Virus record (IMG/VR): IMGVR_UViG_3300025880_000014
Coordinates: 1-64,000 of that record
From: a virus
Reading direction: 5' to 3' (one strand)
Length of the DNA: 64,000 nucleotides
The stretch's first letter is position 1. Each line of letters begins with the position of its first letter. Below the pieces are notes generated by a model. That model was not told the DNA's origin. It was given only the letters and a program-made list of their open reading frames with translations, and did not search any database. Shown here piece after piece: positions 1-9,980 of the stretch. The position numbers and the translations under genes are program-made.

Positions 1-1639
1 ATACAGTTGCGTCTATTATATAATTAATATATTGACCAGCTGGCGGTGTTGCCCAGTTTAAATCTCTAACGTCGTCACTTGAATAGTGTAAAGGGTATCC
101 TGTTATACCTAAACATATGTTGGTAGTGCTCCATGTTGTACCTGTCCATAGCCTTGCTGTTCCGTCTTTTTCATACCATTTGTTTCCGGTTGCAAGCGCT
201 CCGTTAAAATATAATTGTGTTCCGGAAACATTACCGGTTACCCAATCTATTCCAACCCCAGTCCATGTATATTGTAATTGTGTAATTGCATCACAGGCTG
301 CTTGTGAAGTATCTTGTGGAATAGAAAGTTGAATCGTTTCTGTTGGTATAACCGCACCGGGAACTGATTTCCAATATAAAGAAGTTTCACCTAAATTAAT
401 TAAATGAATCATTCTAGTTTGTTCGTATGTGTTTGATAATGTACTCCAGCTGTGCTGTATATCAGTAGTGTTAATATTAAGTGTATCAATATCATATCCT
501 GTGCTTGTTGCGTTGTAATTTGCGTCTATTTCTAAACTAGCACCTCCGATTATTATAGGTGTATTATCACCTCCGTTTGTTATTTGATCTTGATCTAGTC
601 CGTTAGAATCTATAGTAAAATTATAAGAATTTAAGTTAGGAACATCATGTGAAACTATACCTCCAAGTTCCCAAGTTTGTCCATTACATAAATACCATCC
701 TTCAAATGCGGTATCTAATCTTCCTCTACCATGCACGTTTTGTAATAAACCATCAACTCCATCAGTGATAGGATTATCAGCGTATAGATGAAAGTTAGTT
801 TCGTTAAATTCACTAAAAGGAATCGACATAATTGAACCAATTGGAAGAGCTCCAAAAACTTCATACTTACTTTTCCAAATAACTGTTCCATCATTATCTG
901 TTGAAATTAAGACTTGATCGTTTGCTGCGTTTAGTGTATATTTTAGAGTGTTTATATTTACTTCCTCATTAAATATACTTGATTTGTCTATTTTTAATAA
1001 AGTAGATTGAAAGGTAATTGCAGATTGTGTTGCTACATTATCACCAACATCATTGTTCGACGTGTATAAATTAATTGTAGTATTATCTAAATCAAAATTA
1101 ATATGCAAATTACCATTTTGATTAATTGGATCTCCAATATTTAATGTATTGTTTGCAAATGTATGTTTACCAGAAGCAACTTCAAAATCATTATCTAACG
1201 CAAAATTAGCTCTATCTACTGCTCCATAAAATACAGCAGCAGTCGATGATATTCCGTCAAATGGAAGTGCTACATCATAATCACTATTAGGTTGATTATT
1301 TTTACCTGTTATAAGACCTACTGCTGAGAATTCAACACCTTGCATTGCATTTGGCAGTAGCGTTATATTATTTTGACCAATATTTGATTTCCATATTGAT
1401 ATTGCTGGCGTTCCAACAAATCCCTGAGTTCCTCTAGGTCCTTGTGATCCTTCTACACCTTGATCTCCTCTAATACCAGTTTCTCCAGGAATTCCTTGAC
1501 TTCCCATAGGACCTGACATTCCTCCGTTTGATAGTTGACCAAAATTAAAATTAAGTTTATCTATTTTATCTTTTGCCCACCAATTAGAACTGTTAGGATC
1601 TAGATCACTCTTAAATATTTCTTTAATATTTATTGACAT
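1..1639 (-). CDS. Large virion/fibre protein with short collagen-like segment (3' end outside window)
   Basis: The reading frame opens at an ATG (complement of 1637-1639) and stays open to the window edge, giving at least 546 residues. After about 40 N-terminal residues come roughly a dozen Gly-X-Y triplets (MSGPMGSQGIPGETG and onward, complement of about 1410-1525). A long region without recognisable motif, rich in Asn, Thr and beta-type sequence, follows. The gene starts 5 nt beyond the stop of the 1535-residue gene and so closes the same late structural operon. Inference: a tail-fibre or baseplate-associated protein with a short triple-helical stalk. I do not recognise the globular part. 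Confidence 0.8.
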   Translation of the reverse strand, partial: MSINIKEIFKSDLDPNSSNWWAKDKIDKLNFNFGQLSNGGMSGPMGSQGIPGETGIRGDQGVEGSQGPRGTQGFVGTPAISIWKSNIGQNNITLLPNAMQGVEFSAVGLITGKNNQPNSDYDVALPFDGISSTAAVFYGAVDRANFALDNDFEVASGKHTFANNTLNIGDPINQNGNLHINFDLDNTTINLYTSNNDVGDNVATQSAITFQSTLLKIDKSSIFNEEVNINTLKYTLNAANDQVLISTDNDGTVIWKSKYEVFGALPIGSIMSIPFSEFNETNFHLYADNPITDGVDGLLQNVHGRGRLDTAFEGWYLCNGQTWELGGIVSHDVPNLNSYNFTIDSNGLDQDQITNGGDNTPIIIGGASLEIDANYNATSTGYDIDTLNINTTDIQHSWSTLSNTYEQTRMIHLINLGETSLYWKSVPGAVIPTETIQLSIPQDTSQAACDAITQLQYTWTGVGIDWVTGNVSGTQLYFNGALATGNKWYEKDGTARLWTGTTWSTTNICLGITGYPLHYSSDDVRDLNWATPPAGQYINYIIDATV

Positions 1640-1644
1640 ATTGG

Positions 1645-4600
1645 TTACGCTTGTATTTTGATATGTAGTTTTAAATGATATTTAAAACCTGGTTTTTTAT
1701 TATATATTAATCTAAAACTTAAACCGTCATTCTGATATCCTTGAATATCAAAGTTTGTTTGTTTAACAAATCTACCATCTGTTAATTCTTCTGGTGAATT
1801 AACTGAGATAAAACTAGTTGTTATATTTTTACCAGAGATTCCATATATTTCGGTGCTGTCTATAATAAATCTAGAAACAATATTAGAATAAACATATTTT
1901 TCTAAATCATCTTGTATTGTTGATTTGTCTCCGAAAGAATTTTCAGAAGTTAAATACTTACTAAATTTATGTTGAATCCCATCTTCTAGTAATTCGTTAT
2001 ATATTGTTTTTGGTAAATAAAAATCTGCAATAATTTCTGAATCATTTTCAATCCAGTGGATTGCTGTTTTATTTAATTTATTAAATCTAATATAATCTAA
2101 AGAATCAAGAGATTCTTCTAACGTATCTGAAAAACTAGTTAAATCATATTGATCTTTAACCTTCATAATTGTTGAAGCCATAAATGACTTTAATTCTACA
2201 GGGCTTAAAGTTCCATAAACTTCTTCACTAGTTGCCCCTGCGATAGATTTTGTAAAATAATCGCTAGCATACTTAGACTTAAATATATTAAAATCTTTTT
2301 TATCAATTGCGATCTCTCCAATAACAGGATATAGTGGTAATTTATCTGATGTTTCTGATAGTTTTAATAAATTTTTAGAATTTTCATCATTTACTTTATG
2401 ATAATAGTAATTATTTACGTAACCATAAGATTCGTTTACATTTTTATAAGATGCAAACGCTATTCCTAAGTTTTTAAATTTATTGTATATTAATCTTTCT
2501 CTCCATCTATCTTCTATTTCATCTGAGTATAATCCAATAGTTTGTTGGGTTAATGTCACTTCAGCGTCCGATTGACTTCCTGGATGGTCTATTGGATAAG
2601 GTATAATAATACCTTCTAGATCCCCGCCTGTTCTAGCGTTAGCAAAATTACCAGGGGCTGGACTTTGTAATAATCCTTCAACTATATTTAAATCTGGAAT
2701 TAAGGTAGATTGTACTGTATAGATATCTGTGAAATCTACTACATCGTTAAACATTGGATTATATTCGCCATTCATTCTTCTTAGAACAGTAAAGTATCCA
2801 CCATCTTCTCTTTCTTTTAATATTTTACCAATCTCTTCTGAACTTAATCTATAAGATCTTGGTCTGTCGCCGTCAATTGCAGTATCAAGCACTGAAGGTT
2901 TAACTACTTCAACACCGTCTTGTACTTCTAAAACAAAATCATCAATAAATTCTTGATCTGGAAAATTACCATCTACTCTAGTATAAAATACTTCTCCAAA
3001 ATTATTAAATCTCTTTGCAAAGTTGTACGATACTATTTCTTCTAGTATATTTTTCCAACCCGCTGAACCAGTTCTCCAATATTTAAACACAGTACTTGTT
3101 GGTATATAGTCTAATAATTGTGGATCTAATGGAAATCCTCCAAAGACTGGACCATCCTCTAACGTGAATGGGATAGGTAATCCAGAAACAATAATTTGAT
3201 CGTCATTAATAATTGAAACCACCTTCATACATGCGTATTGAGTTTGTCCATTTGCTTCATATGGAAAATATATCCATGAATATTTTCCATCTTCATTCAG
3301 CGTAATCTCTTTAGTAAATGCAGATGTTCCTCCACTTACTGCTAATTGACTTGCATATACTATAACTTCATCATTAGGATTTTGTGGCCAATCAGATCTA
3401 CTTAAGTCTATTTCAAAAGATATATCTGTGTCAATAATACTATCAATAGGATCGCCGTTAACGTCTAATATTTCTTCTTTAATATCTTGTAATTCATAAA
3501 CCGATGAACGATCTAAGTAATCTACTATATTTTCTTTAACATTTATTGTAATAACTACACAAATAAATTTAAATGTGTCGTTTTTAATAACTCGATATTG
3601 TACTGAATTAGATTCTCCATCTTTCTCATATTGTAGCGTAACTCCAAATTTAAAAGAATTAACATCTGTTGTTTTCTCAAATGAGGTAGGAGCACTTTTA
3701 ATGAACTCCTTTCTTTTTTTATAAATATATCGCAATCCTCTAAATACTGTACTAGGTTCTAACTCAGACGTACCTCCGTTGAATTTAGTGTATAGCTTTT
3801 TAGATTTATCATCTATCCACATTCCGTCATTTTGATTAACTGCTCCATTCCATCTAAAGTACAGACTAAAATAATCTACTAAGGTAGATTTTAATTGACC
3901 TAAACTTATTCCTTCAGTTGTTGTAAAGCTCGTGAATGAGGATAATCCAGTGAGGGTATTGTTATCATGAAAACTTGCTGGTATTTCGTTAAAATGGAAA
4001 TGCTCCATATTTAAGTTATCATAATTTCTACCTGATTCTAATCTTATTTCAGGAGAAAGATTGTTAGGACCGAATGCTTCACTTATATTTAAAATATAAG
4101 GTAAATTTCTAGCGTTTGTACCATTCTTTAATGAATATTTCATAATGGTAGGTACTATTCTACTTTTAAGAGAGGTTTCCTTTAACTCGTTTTCATGTAA
4201 TCTATCATATTCTGAGCTAATGTTAGCAGCTGCCGCATTTTCTTCTATAGTCTCTTGATATAATACGGGAGACAATCCTGCAAAATTATCAGAAGGCACA
4301 TAACCTTCACCAAAAGATTCATACTCTAATTCTCCTAATTCTGAATTTTTAGTTGAATAAAAATCAAAATCAAAATCTTTTATCGAATACGCACTAAATT
4401 TACCAAAACTAGGGGTAAACTTATTGTATAATTGAATTGTACCGTCACTTGGTATTTTAAATTCATTATTTAAAACAACTCTATACGTGTCTTTATTTGC
4501 ATGGTCCTCTACAATATCTATTATTCTAAAGTATTTAGTTAAATTAGAATGCTTTACATATTGGCCTACGCTGGCTTCTCCTAATTCGCTAGCATCTACC

Positions 4601-6252
4601 AAGAAAGCAGCTCCTACTTTAGATCCGCCCGATGCGGTATATAATGACCAGTCATCAAATTGAGTACCTGTGTAATTTTGTAACCCTGTATGATCTTCTT
4701 TAGCAACTTCAATATTTATAAAATCAGAAGCATTTAAATCATATAGTCCGAATGATAATCTATTTCTATTATCTCCATTTGCATAATCTTCAACAATAAC
4801 AGATCTACCGTCTACTTTTGTTTTATAATTAGATATATCTGCAATCAGTCTACTAATAGTTATTGCAACTTGCTCCAAAGTACCTTGGTTTGAAAACTTA
4901 TTACCAGAGAAATTACCAGCAGGTAAGTTATCATCTGCTATTAATGTAAAATCATAAATAACATGATTTGATATTTCAATCTCTGTTTTATCCCCAATAT
5001 AAAATCTATCGTTTATTATTGGCCTGTTCGTTATTTCAAACTTTATAAATGGTTTGTTTATAATTTTTTTAGAAAGAGCTTGCAGTTTATTTTGTGCAAT
5101 TGCATAATTAGTTGATTTTATTAAACTACTAATATCAATACTGCTAGTAACTGGTATTTGTAAATTTTCTACCTTTTGATTGTTCTTTATATGTAAAAAT
5201 GAATCTTCTCCTAAATTAATATAAGAAAGCGTAGGCAACTTTAGCTCAGCAGTTTTTGGTAACATATCCTCGTGAGTTATTCCCGCTCCGACAACGTCAT
5301 ATACCGTGTGTGTTGTATTTGGTTCAATACTTACAACGTTATTAGAAGATACTGAGTTAATATTAAAAGTACCTTCTTCAATATCATCAACATATAATCC
5401 AAAGTACCTGTAAATCTTATAATCTTCTGCTGAATAATCATCAAACATAAACTCAAGATTAATTAAATTAGCTGAGATTACACCATGTCTTTCAAACCCT
5501 TTTGTAATTATTTCATTGGTGTTAATTTCTAAATTATCTTGCTGAATATAGTCTTCTGCAATAAAGTCTTTCTTAGAAACAAATCCGCCTTTAGTTGTAT
5601 CGATTCCTTTGTATAATACGGCACAGTTGTCTGAAAAGTTAAATTCAATAGCAGACTCTGGCATGCCTTTATCAAATACATGTGAATGTAGATATCTTCC
5701 AATGTTACTTTTTCTAGTAAGATCAAATGCTTTAACAATTGTCGCAGATTCTAATAACTCTAGAATTCTATCATTTTGACCGAGAGTATTTTCGTTGTAT
5801 TTGTTTTTATAATCAACATCATCAACTCGATATACTATGAATTTTTTAGGGATTCTACGGTCTAACCAGATAGGAGCAAAAAGCTTATACTGTTCGTCGT
5901 ATAGCTTAGTTGAATTAAAACTTGCACCATAATTATATTGATCCTCATATTGAAATGAGTAATCTGAATATGGAGTAATGTCAGAGTATTTTTTTAATGT
6001 TTGAAACCTTTCGTCAACAGGTGCTCCTTTAAAAAATCGAGCAACATCATTTGAGTAAATTCCTGTATCTGAAACTTCAAACTTTTGATATTCTACCTTT
6101 GAAAGAACTTTGTTAGCCTTAAAGGCACCTAAAAACATATTCTCCGCAGAATCAACAATTAACTTTAAATTGCTAGTTAACTTTGGGTTTGTTCTTAGTA
6201 GTGCGAATGAAGATTCCTCCTCTTTATTATTTGTGTTAAAATTTATAGCCAT
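1645..6252 (-). CDS. Very large virion structural protein, function unknown
   Basis: This uninterrupted 1535-residue frame is one of the longest genes here and lies in the baseplate/tail operon. I see no signal peptide, membrane segment or enzymatic motif. The composition (Asp, Asn, Ser, Tyr, Ile) and length fit a multi-domain, mostly beta structural protein. The N-terminus (MAINFNTNNKEEESSFALL) is hydrophilic. The start codon lies 4 nt after the second arm of a 10-bp inverted repeat (6257-6303), so initiation could be affected by RNA structure. By position it is a candidate baseplate-periphery or long-tail-fibre component. No family was recognised. Confidence 0.8.
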   Translation of the reverse strand: MAINFNTNNKEEESSFALLRTNPKLTSNLKLIVDSAENMFLGAFKANKVLSKVEYQKFEVSDTGIYSNDVARFFKGAPVDERFQTLKKYSDITPYSDYSFQYEDQYNYGASFNSTKLYDEQYKLFAPIWLDRRIPKKFIVYRVDDVDYKNKYNENTLGQNDRILELLESATIVKAFDLTRKSNIGRYLHSHVFDKGMPESAIEFNFSDNCAVLYKGIDTTKGGFVSKKDFIAEDYIQQDNLEINTNEIITKGFERHGVISANLINLEFMFDDYSAEDYKIYRYFGLYVDDIEEGTFNINSVSSNNVVSIEPNTTHTVYDVVGAGITHEDMLPKTAELKLPTLSYINLGEDSFLHIKNNQKVENLQIPVTSSIDISSLIKSTNYAIAQNKLQALSKKIINKPFIKFEITNRPIINDRFYIGDKTEIEISNHVIYDFTLIADDNLPAGNFSGNKFSNQGTLEQVAITISRLIADISNYKTKVDGRSVIVEDYANGDNRNRLSFGLYDLNASDFINIEVAKEDHTGLQNYTGTQFDDWSLYTASGGSKVGAAFLVDASELGEASVGQYVKHSNLTKYFRIIDIVEDHANKDTYRVVLNNEFKIPSDGTIQLYNKFTPSFGKFSAYSIKDFDFDFYSTKNSELGELEYESFGEGYVPSDNFAGLSPVLYQETIEENAAAANISSEYDRLHENELKETSLKSRIVPTIMKYSLKNGTNARNLPYILNISEAFGPNNLSPEIRLESGRNYDNLNMEHFHFNEIPASFHDNNTLTGLSSFTSFTTTEGISLGQLKSTLVDYFSLYFRWNGAVNQNDGMWIDDKSKKLYTKFNGGTSELEPSTVFRGLRYIYKKRKEFIKSAPTSFEKTTDVNSFKFGVTLQYEKDGESNSVQYRVIKNDTFKFICVVITINVKENIVDYLDRSSVYELQDIKEEILDVNGDPIDSIIDTDISFEIDLSRSDWPQNPNDEVIVYASQLAVSGGTSAFTKEITLNEDGKYSWIYFPYEANGQTQYACMKVVSIINDDQIIVSGLPIPFTLEDGPVFGGFPLDPQLLDYIPTSTVFKYWRTGSAGWKNILEEIVSYNFAKRFNNFGEVFYTRVDGNFPDQEFIDDFVLEVQDGVEVVKPSVLDTAIDGDRPRSYRLSSEEIGKILKEREDGGYFTVLRRMNGEYNPMFNDVVDFTDIYTVQSTLIPDLNIVEGLLQSPAPGNFANARTGGDLEGIIIPYPIDHPGSQSDAEVTLTQQTIGLYSDEIEDRWRERLIYNKFKNLGIAFASYKNVNESYGYVNNYYYHKVNDENSKNLLKLSETSDKLPLYPVIGEIAIDKKDFNIFKSKYASDYFTKSIAGATSEEVYGTLSPVELKSFMASTIMKVKDQYDLTSFSDTLEESLDSLDYIRFNKLNKTAIHWIENDSEIIADFYLPKTIYNELLEDGIQHKFSKYLTSENSFGDKSTIQDDLEKYVYSNIVSRFIIDSTEIYGISGKNITTSFISVNSPEELTDGRFVKQTNFDIQGYQNDGLSFRLIYNKKPGFKYHLKLHIKIQA

Positions 6253-6256
6253 TACT

Positions 6257-6303
6257 GGGACCTCTTTTTAGTTAAATTATATATCATAATTTTAAGAGGT
6301 CCC
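6257..6303 (-). other. Inverted repeat (10-bp arms) next to a start codon
   Basis: GGGACCTCTT at 6257-6266 is the exact reverse complement of 6294-6303, with a 27-nt AT-rich spacer. It sits in the 66-bp gap between two large structural genes and ends 4 nt before the downstream ATG. No T-run follows either arm, so it is not a clear intrinsic terminator. It could be a weak terminator, an mRNA-processing site or a translational control hairpin. Confidence 0.6.
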
Positions 6304-6318
6304 TTTATCAGGTTATGT

Positions 6319-9300
6319 CTAAAATTCTTCTCTAATGTTAGGTAGTGAAAAATCAACGTTTCTACCTCTAAACGGAGTATATTTACCGGTTGTTGTATAA
6401 TTAGTTAACATTGATGACGTTATAGAATTTATATTTTTACCAGTCGCTCTATATTTAGAATATACTTCAATATCGAATTGGAAATCATTACCGTTTGAAT
6501 CTACGATATCTATACCAATTACTTTAGAATATGTTAAATTTTGTAAAGTGTTAGTAAGTATACCTCCAACTCTACCTCTAGTAGTATCTTCTTCACCATA
6601 ATAATCTGTCATTCTGTATTGATATACTAAATCAACCGTTATTGCGTTAGAGCTATTTCCTTCGATTATCTTTTTACCCCTTTTATTACTAGCATCAACT
6701 GTTAAGGCGTCTTTACCTAGCGGAGATATGTATAAGAAAGATCCACATGAATGTCCTCCTAATAAGTATTGATCATTCGGTTCAAATGAATTTTTTAAAG
6801 CAGTTCTTGTACCATACGTTAAATTTCCATTAGTAGCATCAATAATAGTCGGAGTTAATTTAAATGCGGTTTGTTGTTTTCCATGTAAATCACTAGCTCT
6901 TCTAGGTGCTGTTTTAGGTAATCCAATTAGACCGTTTTTAGCGATATCTAGTGCTGTTAAACCATCAGTACCTTTTGCTTGTTGTGAATATGGGTGAGAG
7001 TCGTGAATAAATATTGCATTATCGTATAAAGATACTGTAACATTGTCCGGTGATATTAAATTACGATCAAGTTCAGTTTCACCGTTCCAGATAAAACTAG
7101 TATCCCCTTGCACGAACGTTCCCCATGCTTCTTGTTGTGCAGTTGTAAATGATTTTGATCCGTTTGCAATATCAGTTACCCCTATTATTTTATATGCATC
7201 ATTAATACCATATTCATATTTGTCATACCCTGAAGTATCACCTAAATCAATGTCTCCATCACTACCATCAATGTCTCTTAAATAATGCCCATTGTCGTTT
7301 GCAAGATTCATAAACCTTGAATACATAAATTGACCTCTTAGTTGAGATGACTGTACCGGACTATCATTGAAATATGTTTCGTCAGATTCAGTAGCATCTA
7401 AATTTTGATAAACAACAGGTACTAAGTCGTATTTTCCTTCGGTTGTATAATATGTATCTGCTGCTATTATTGGATCAACTGCCCCTGTTTGTCTTCCCCA
7501 TACTTGAGTATCGGTAGAAGAGTATGCAGGTTGTTCAACATCTCCTAATATTCTTGCGATTAATTCTAAGTTAGACGCTTTAGTATTAGATAGATTTATT
7601 TTAAAGTTTTTAGTAACGATGAATCCTTTACCACCTGCTCCTGTTGGAATTTCATCAATATAATATCCAGCAAATAGTTTAACTTTACTATTATTAGATA
7701 CTGGCGTTACATTACCATCTTCATCGATTATTTGTACTAGTAATTCTCCAATAGTACCGTCGATTTGAGCTCTTAAAGATTCTACTTCGTTTTGAAGTTC
7801 TAAAAGCTTATCATATACTGAAATTGGATTTTGCTCTCCTGTTAAAAAGCCTGACGCTAATGAAGAGGCATTGTGTGCAAAATATTTTTCGTTTACAGTA
7901 AATGAATCTCCAACGTGATCATATACACCAACTGATTCTAAGTCTTCTTTTAAAGAAACTTTTAAATTGTCTAATTCGTTTTGTGAAATTAAGCCAGCTA
8001 GTGATTCTGTAGATAATTCACCTTCTGGGAATTCTACTTTAATAACATCAGTCCATTCACTTGTTATTGGATTAGCTGGGAAACCTGCTTCTGAAACAGA
8101 TTTAACCATAATCTCAACAATTTCTCCAGATCTTATTGGTAAATCAATTGAATTAAAATTAACTGCTTGTGCATCTTCTTCGCTTTCAACTATCCATTCA
8201 TATTTACCGTCTTCGTTTAACTCTCTCTTTCTAACAGGTCCATCGACTTCGATCCAGTTTGAGAATGCTGCAGTCTTTTTAGTACCGTTAGTTGTGTCAT
8301 CAAACGCGATTTGATCAATGTTTGATGTTTTTCCAGAAGTAGAAACGTATCTATATCTAGTTTTAAATTGAACTACTTCTTGCGAAAGCTCATCACCAAC
8401 AGTCTTGGGTGCCGGAATAGGCCAGAATCCTCTAACTCTAAATTTTGGAGTAGCTGAAGAAATATCTGCCGATTCTGCTGCTGCCTTAATTTCAGAAACA
8501 ATAGATGCAAATAATTTAACTTCAGATGCTTTTTCGTTTACAAGGGCTTTAAATTCATTAAGTTGTTTATCTCTCTCAACCTTAGACTTAAATTTCTTAG
8601 TATTTAGTAGAGATTTTTTAACCTTAATAGCCTCATTAATATTCTTTAAACTTTGTTCAGCTGCTAATTTATCTGACTTAAGTTGTTTAATTTTTTTAGT
8701 TGTGGTGTTATCTGTTAAATGCTTGTTTATTTGGATAACTTTTAAATCATTAGTAGAAACTGCTGGAGAATCCGGCTTTATACCAACTGCTGCTGGTGGA
8801 ATATAATCTACTTTAAGTGCTTTAATAAATTGCCCAAAATCAGCAACCTCATTTTTATAATAAGATGCTAATGTTTTAATAGTACCGTCTTCGGCTGCTA
8901 TTTGTAATTCGTTTGAATAAAAACCAATACCCGGAGAATATTCATTTGCCGGTATGTTTGATAAAGGATCAATTGGTTTGATAAATATTACTTGTCTTTC
9001 ATCAAATCCTACCTTAATTTCAACGTCTAAGTCTGTGTCAATATCTCTATATACTGATAACACATTTGAACCTACTTTAATCGATTCAAATCCTTCAATT
9101 AACTCTAATTCAATTTGTGATGTTGAACTATCAATAGATCTTACAATATATCTGGTCTTTAGCTCTCCAGAATTAACTACTAATGAATCAGAAACTTTTA
9201 AAACTTCAGTCTCTAGAAGTGTTTTAGATGCATCTGAGTATGTCAGTTTGTCAAGAGTAAATAACTTAACTGTTTTAGTTCGAGTGATACCATCAACAAC

Positions 9301-9978
9301 TTGTGACTTCTGCTCATTAGATATTTTAGTCACATCAAAGTTACCAAAATACTGTATTGATCTAATTGGCATTTCAATTACTTCTGAGTCTAAATAATAT
9401 TTTAAACCGCCTTCTGTAATTTTATCTTGTAAAGCCTTATATGTAATTTCGCTTTCTCCTTTGTATAATTCATCAAAAGAATCAGAAGTATTTCCGTCAG
9501 TTGAATCAAAGATAAATCTTTCAATATAAACTCTTTCAGTTTCCACTGGAATCTGACCGCTAACATCTAGTTTAACAGTTAATAGAGGATTTAAAAAGTC
9601 CTCAAAGAATTCATTTAATTTTGTATTAAATTGAGTAGGTGCTGCTAGTGATGTGATTGGCTTAGAAGGACCTTTAAGTTTAGAAGTATATACTTTTCTA
9701 TAAGAACCATCTTTTAATCTTACATTTGCTCCATTACCTTCAACACCAGAAATAGACTCTAAATTTTTATTTAGTCTTTCAATTTCTCTTTTTAAATATC
9801 CAAACGCAGGAATCTGCACGGACTTAACTCCTTCGCCAGAAGGGTCCCATAAATCTACAGTAACTGTTTCTTTATCAGTTGAGATCGCTTCATTAATACG
9901 ATTGAAAGTTTCTAGTGAATTAGTGTTTAATTCTAGAAACTGTTCGAGTAATTGTGATATTGAATTTTGTGCACTCAT
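6319..9978 (-). CDS. Large virion structural protein with coiled coil and fibronectin-like region
   Basis: The product has 1219 residues. The N-terminal 100 residues look helical. A Lys/Glu-rich coiled-coil segment lies at about residues 420-510 (repeated K-L-A-E-Q-S-L-K style heptads). It is followed by a beta-rich stretch (VRGFWPIPAPKT...FKTRYRYV) that resembles a fibronectin-III-like or Ig-like module. The C-terminal third is Asp/Asn/Thr rich. The gene lies in the tail operon between a 660-residue and a 1535-residue structural gene and is separated from the former by 2 nt. It is probably a baseplate-associated or fibre-attachment protein. The domain assignment is by eye and tentative. Confidence 0.78.
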   Translation of the reverse strand: MSAQNSISQLLEQFLELNTNSLETFNRINEAISTDKETVTVDLWDPSGEGVKSVQIPAFGYLKREIERLNKNLESISGVEGNGANVRLKDGSYRKVYTSKLKGPSKPITSLAAPTQFNTKLNEFFEDFLNPLLTVKLDVSGQIPVETERVYIERFIFDSTDGNTSDSFDELYKGESEITYKALQDKITEGGLKYYLDSEVIEMPIRSIQYFGNFDVTKISNEQKSQVVDGITRTKTVKLFTLDKLTYSDASKTLLETEVLKVSDSLVVNSGELKTRYIVRSIDSSTSQIELELIEGFESIKVGSNVLSVYRDIDTDLDVEIKVGFDERQVIFIKPIDPLSNIPANEYSPGIGFYSNELQIAAEDGTIKTLASYYKNEVADFGQFIKALKVDYIPPAAVGIKPDSPAVSTNDLKVIQINKHLTDNTTTKKIKQLKSDKLAAEQSLKNINEAIKVKKSLLNTKKFKSKVERDKQLNEFKALVNEKASEVKLFASIVSEIKAAAESADISSATPKFRVRGFWPIPAPKTVGDELSQEVVQFKTRYRYVSTSGKTSNIDQIAFDDTTNGTKKTAAFSNWIEVDGPVRKRELNEDGKYEWIVESEEDAQAVNFNSIDLPIRSGEIVEIMVKSVSEAGFPANPITSEWTDVIKVEFPEGELSTESLAGLISQNELDNLKVSLKEDLESVGVYDHVGDSFTVNEKYFAHNASSLASGFLTGEQNPISVYDKLLELQNEVESLRAQIDGTIGELLVQIIDEDGNVTPVSNNSKVKLFAGYYIDEIPTGAGGKGFIVTKNFKINLSNTKASNLELIARILGDVEQPAYSSTDTQVWGRQTGAVDPIIAADTYYTTEGKYDLVPVVYQNLDATESDETYFNDSPVQSSQLRGQFMYSRFMNLANDNGHYLRDIDGSDGDIDLGDTSGYDKYEYGINDAYKIIGVTDIANGSKSFTTAQQEAWGTFVQGDTSFIWNGETELDRNLISPDNVTVSLYDNAIFIHDSHPYSQQAKGTDGLTALDIAKNGLIGLPKTAPRRASDLHGKQQTAFKLTPTIIDATNGNLTYGTRTALKNSFEPNDQYLLGGHSCGSFLYISPLGKDALTVDASNKRGKKIIEGNSSNAITVDLVYQYRMTDYYGEEDTTRGRVGGILTNTLQNLTYSKVIGIDIVDSNGNDFQFDIEVYSKYRATGKNINSITSSMLTNYTTTGKYTPFRGRNVDFSLPNIREEF

Positions 9979-9980
9979 AA

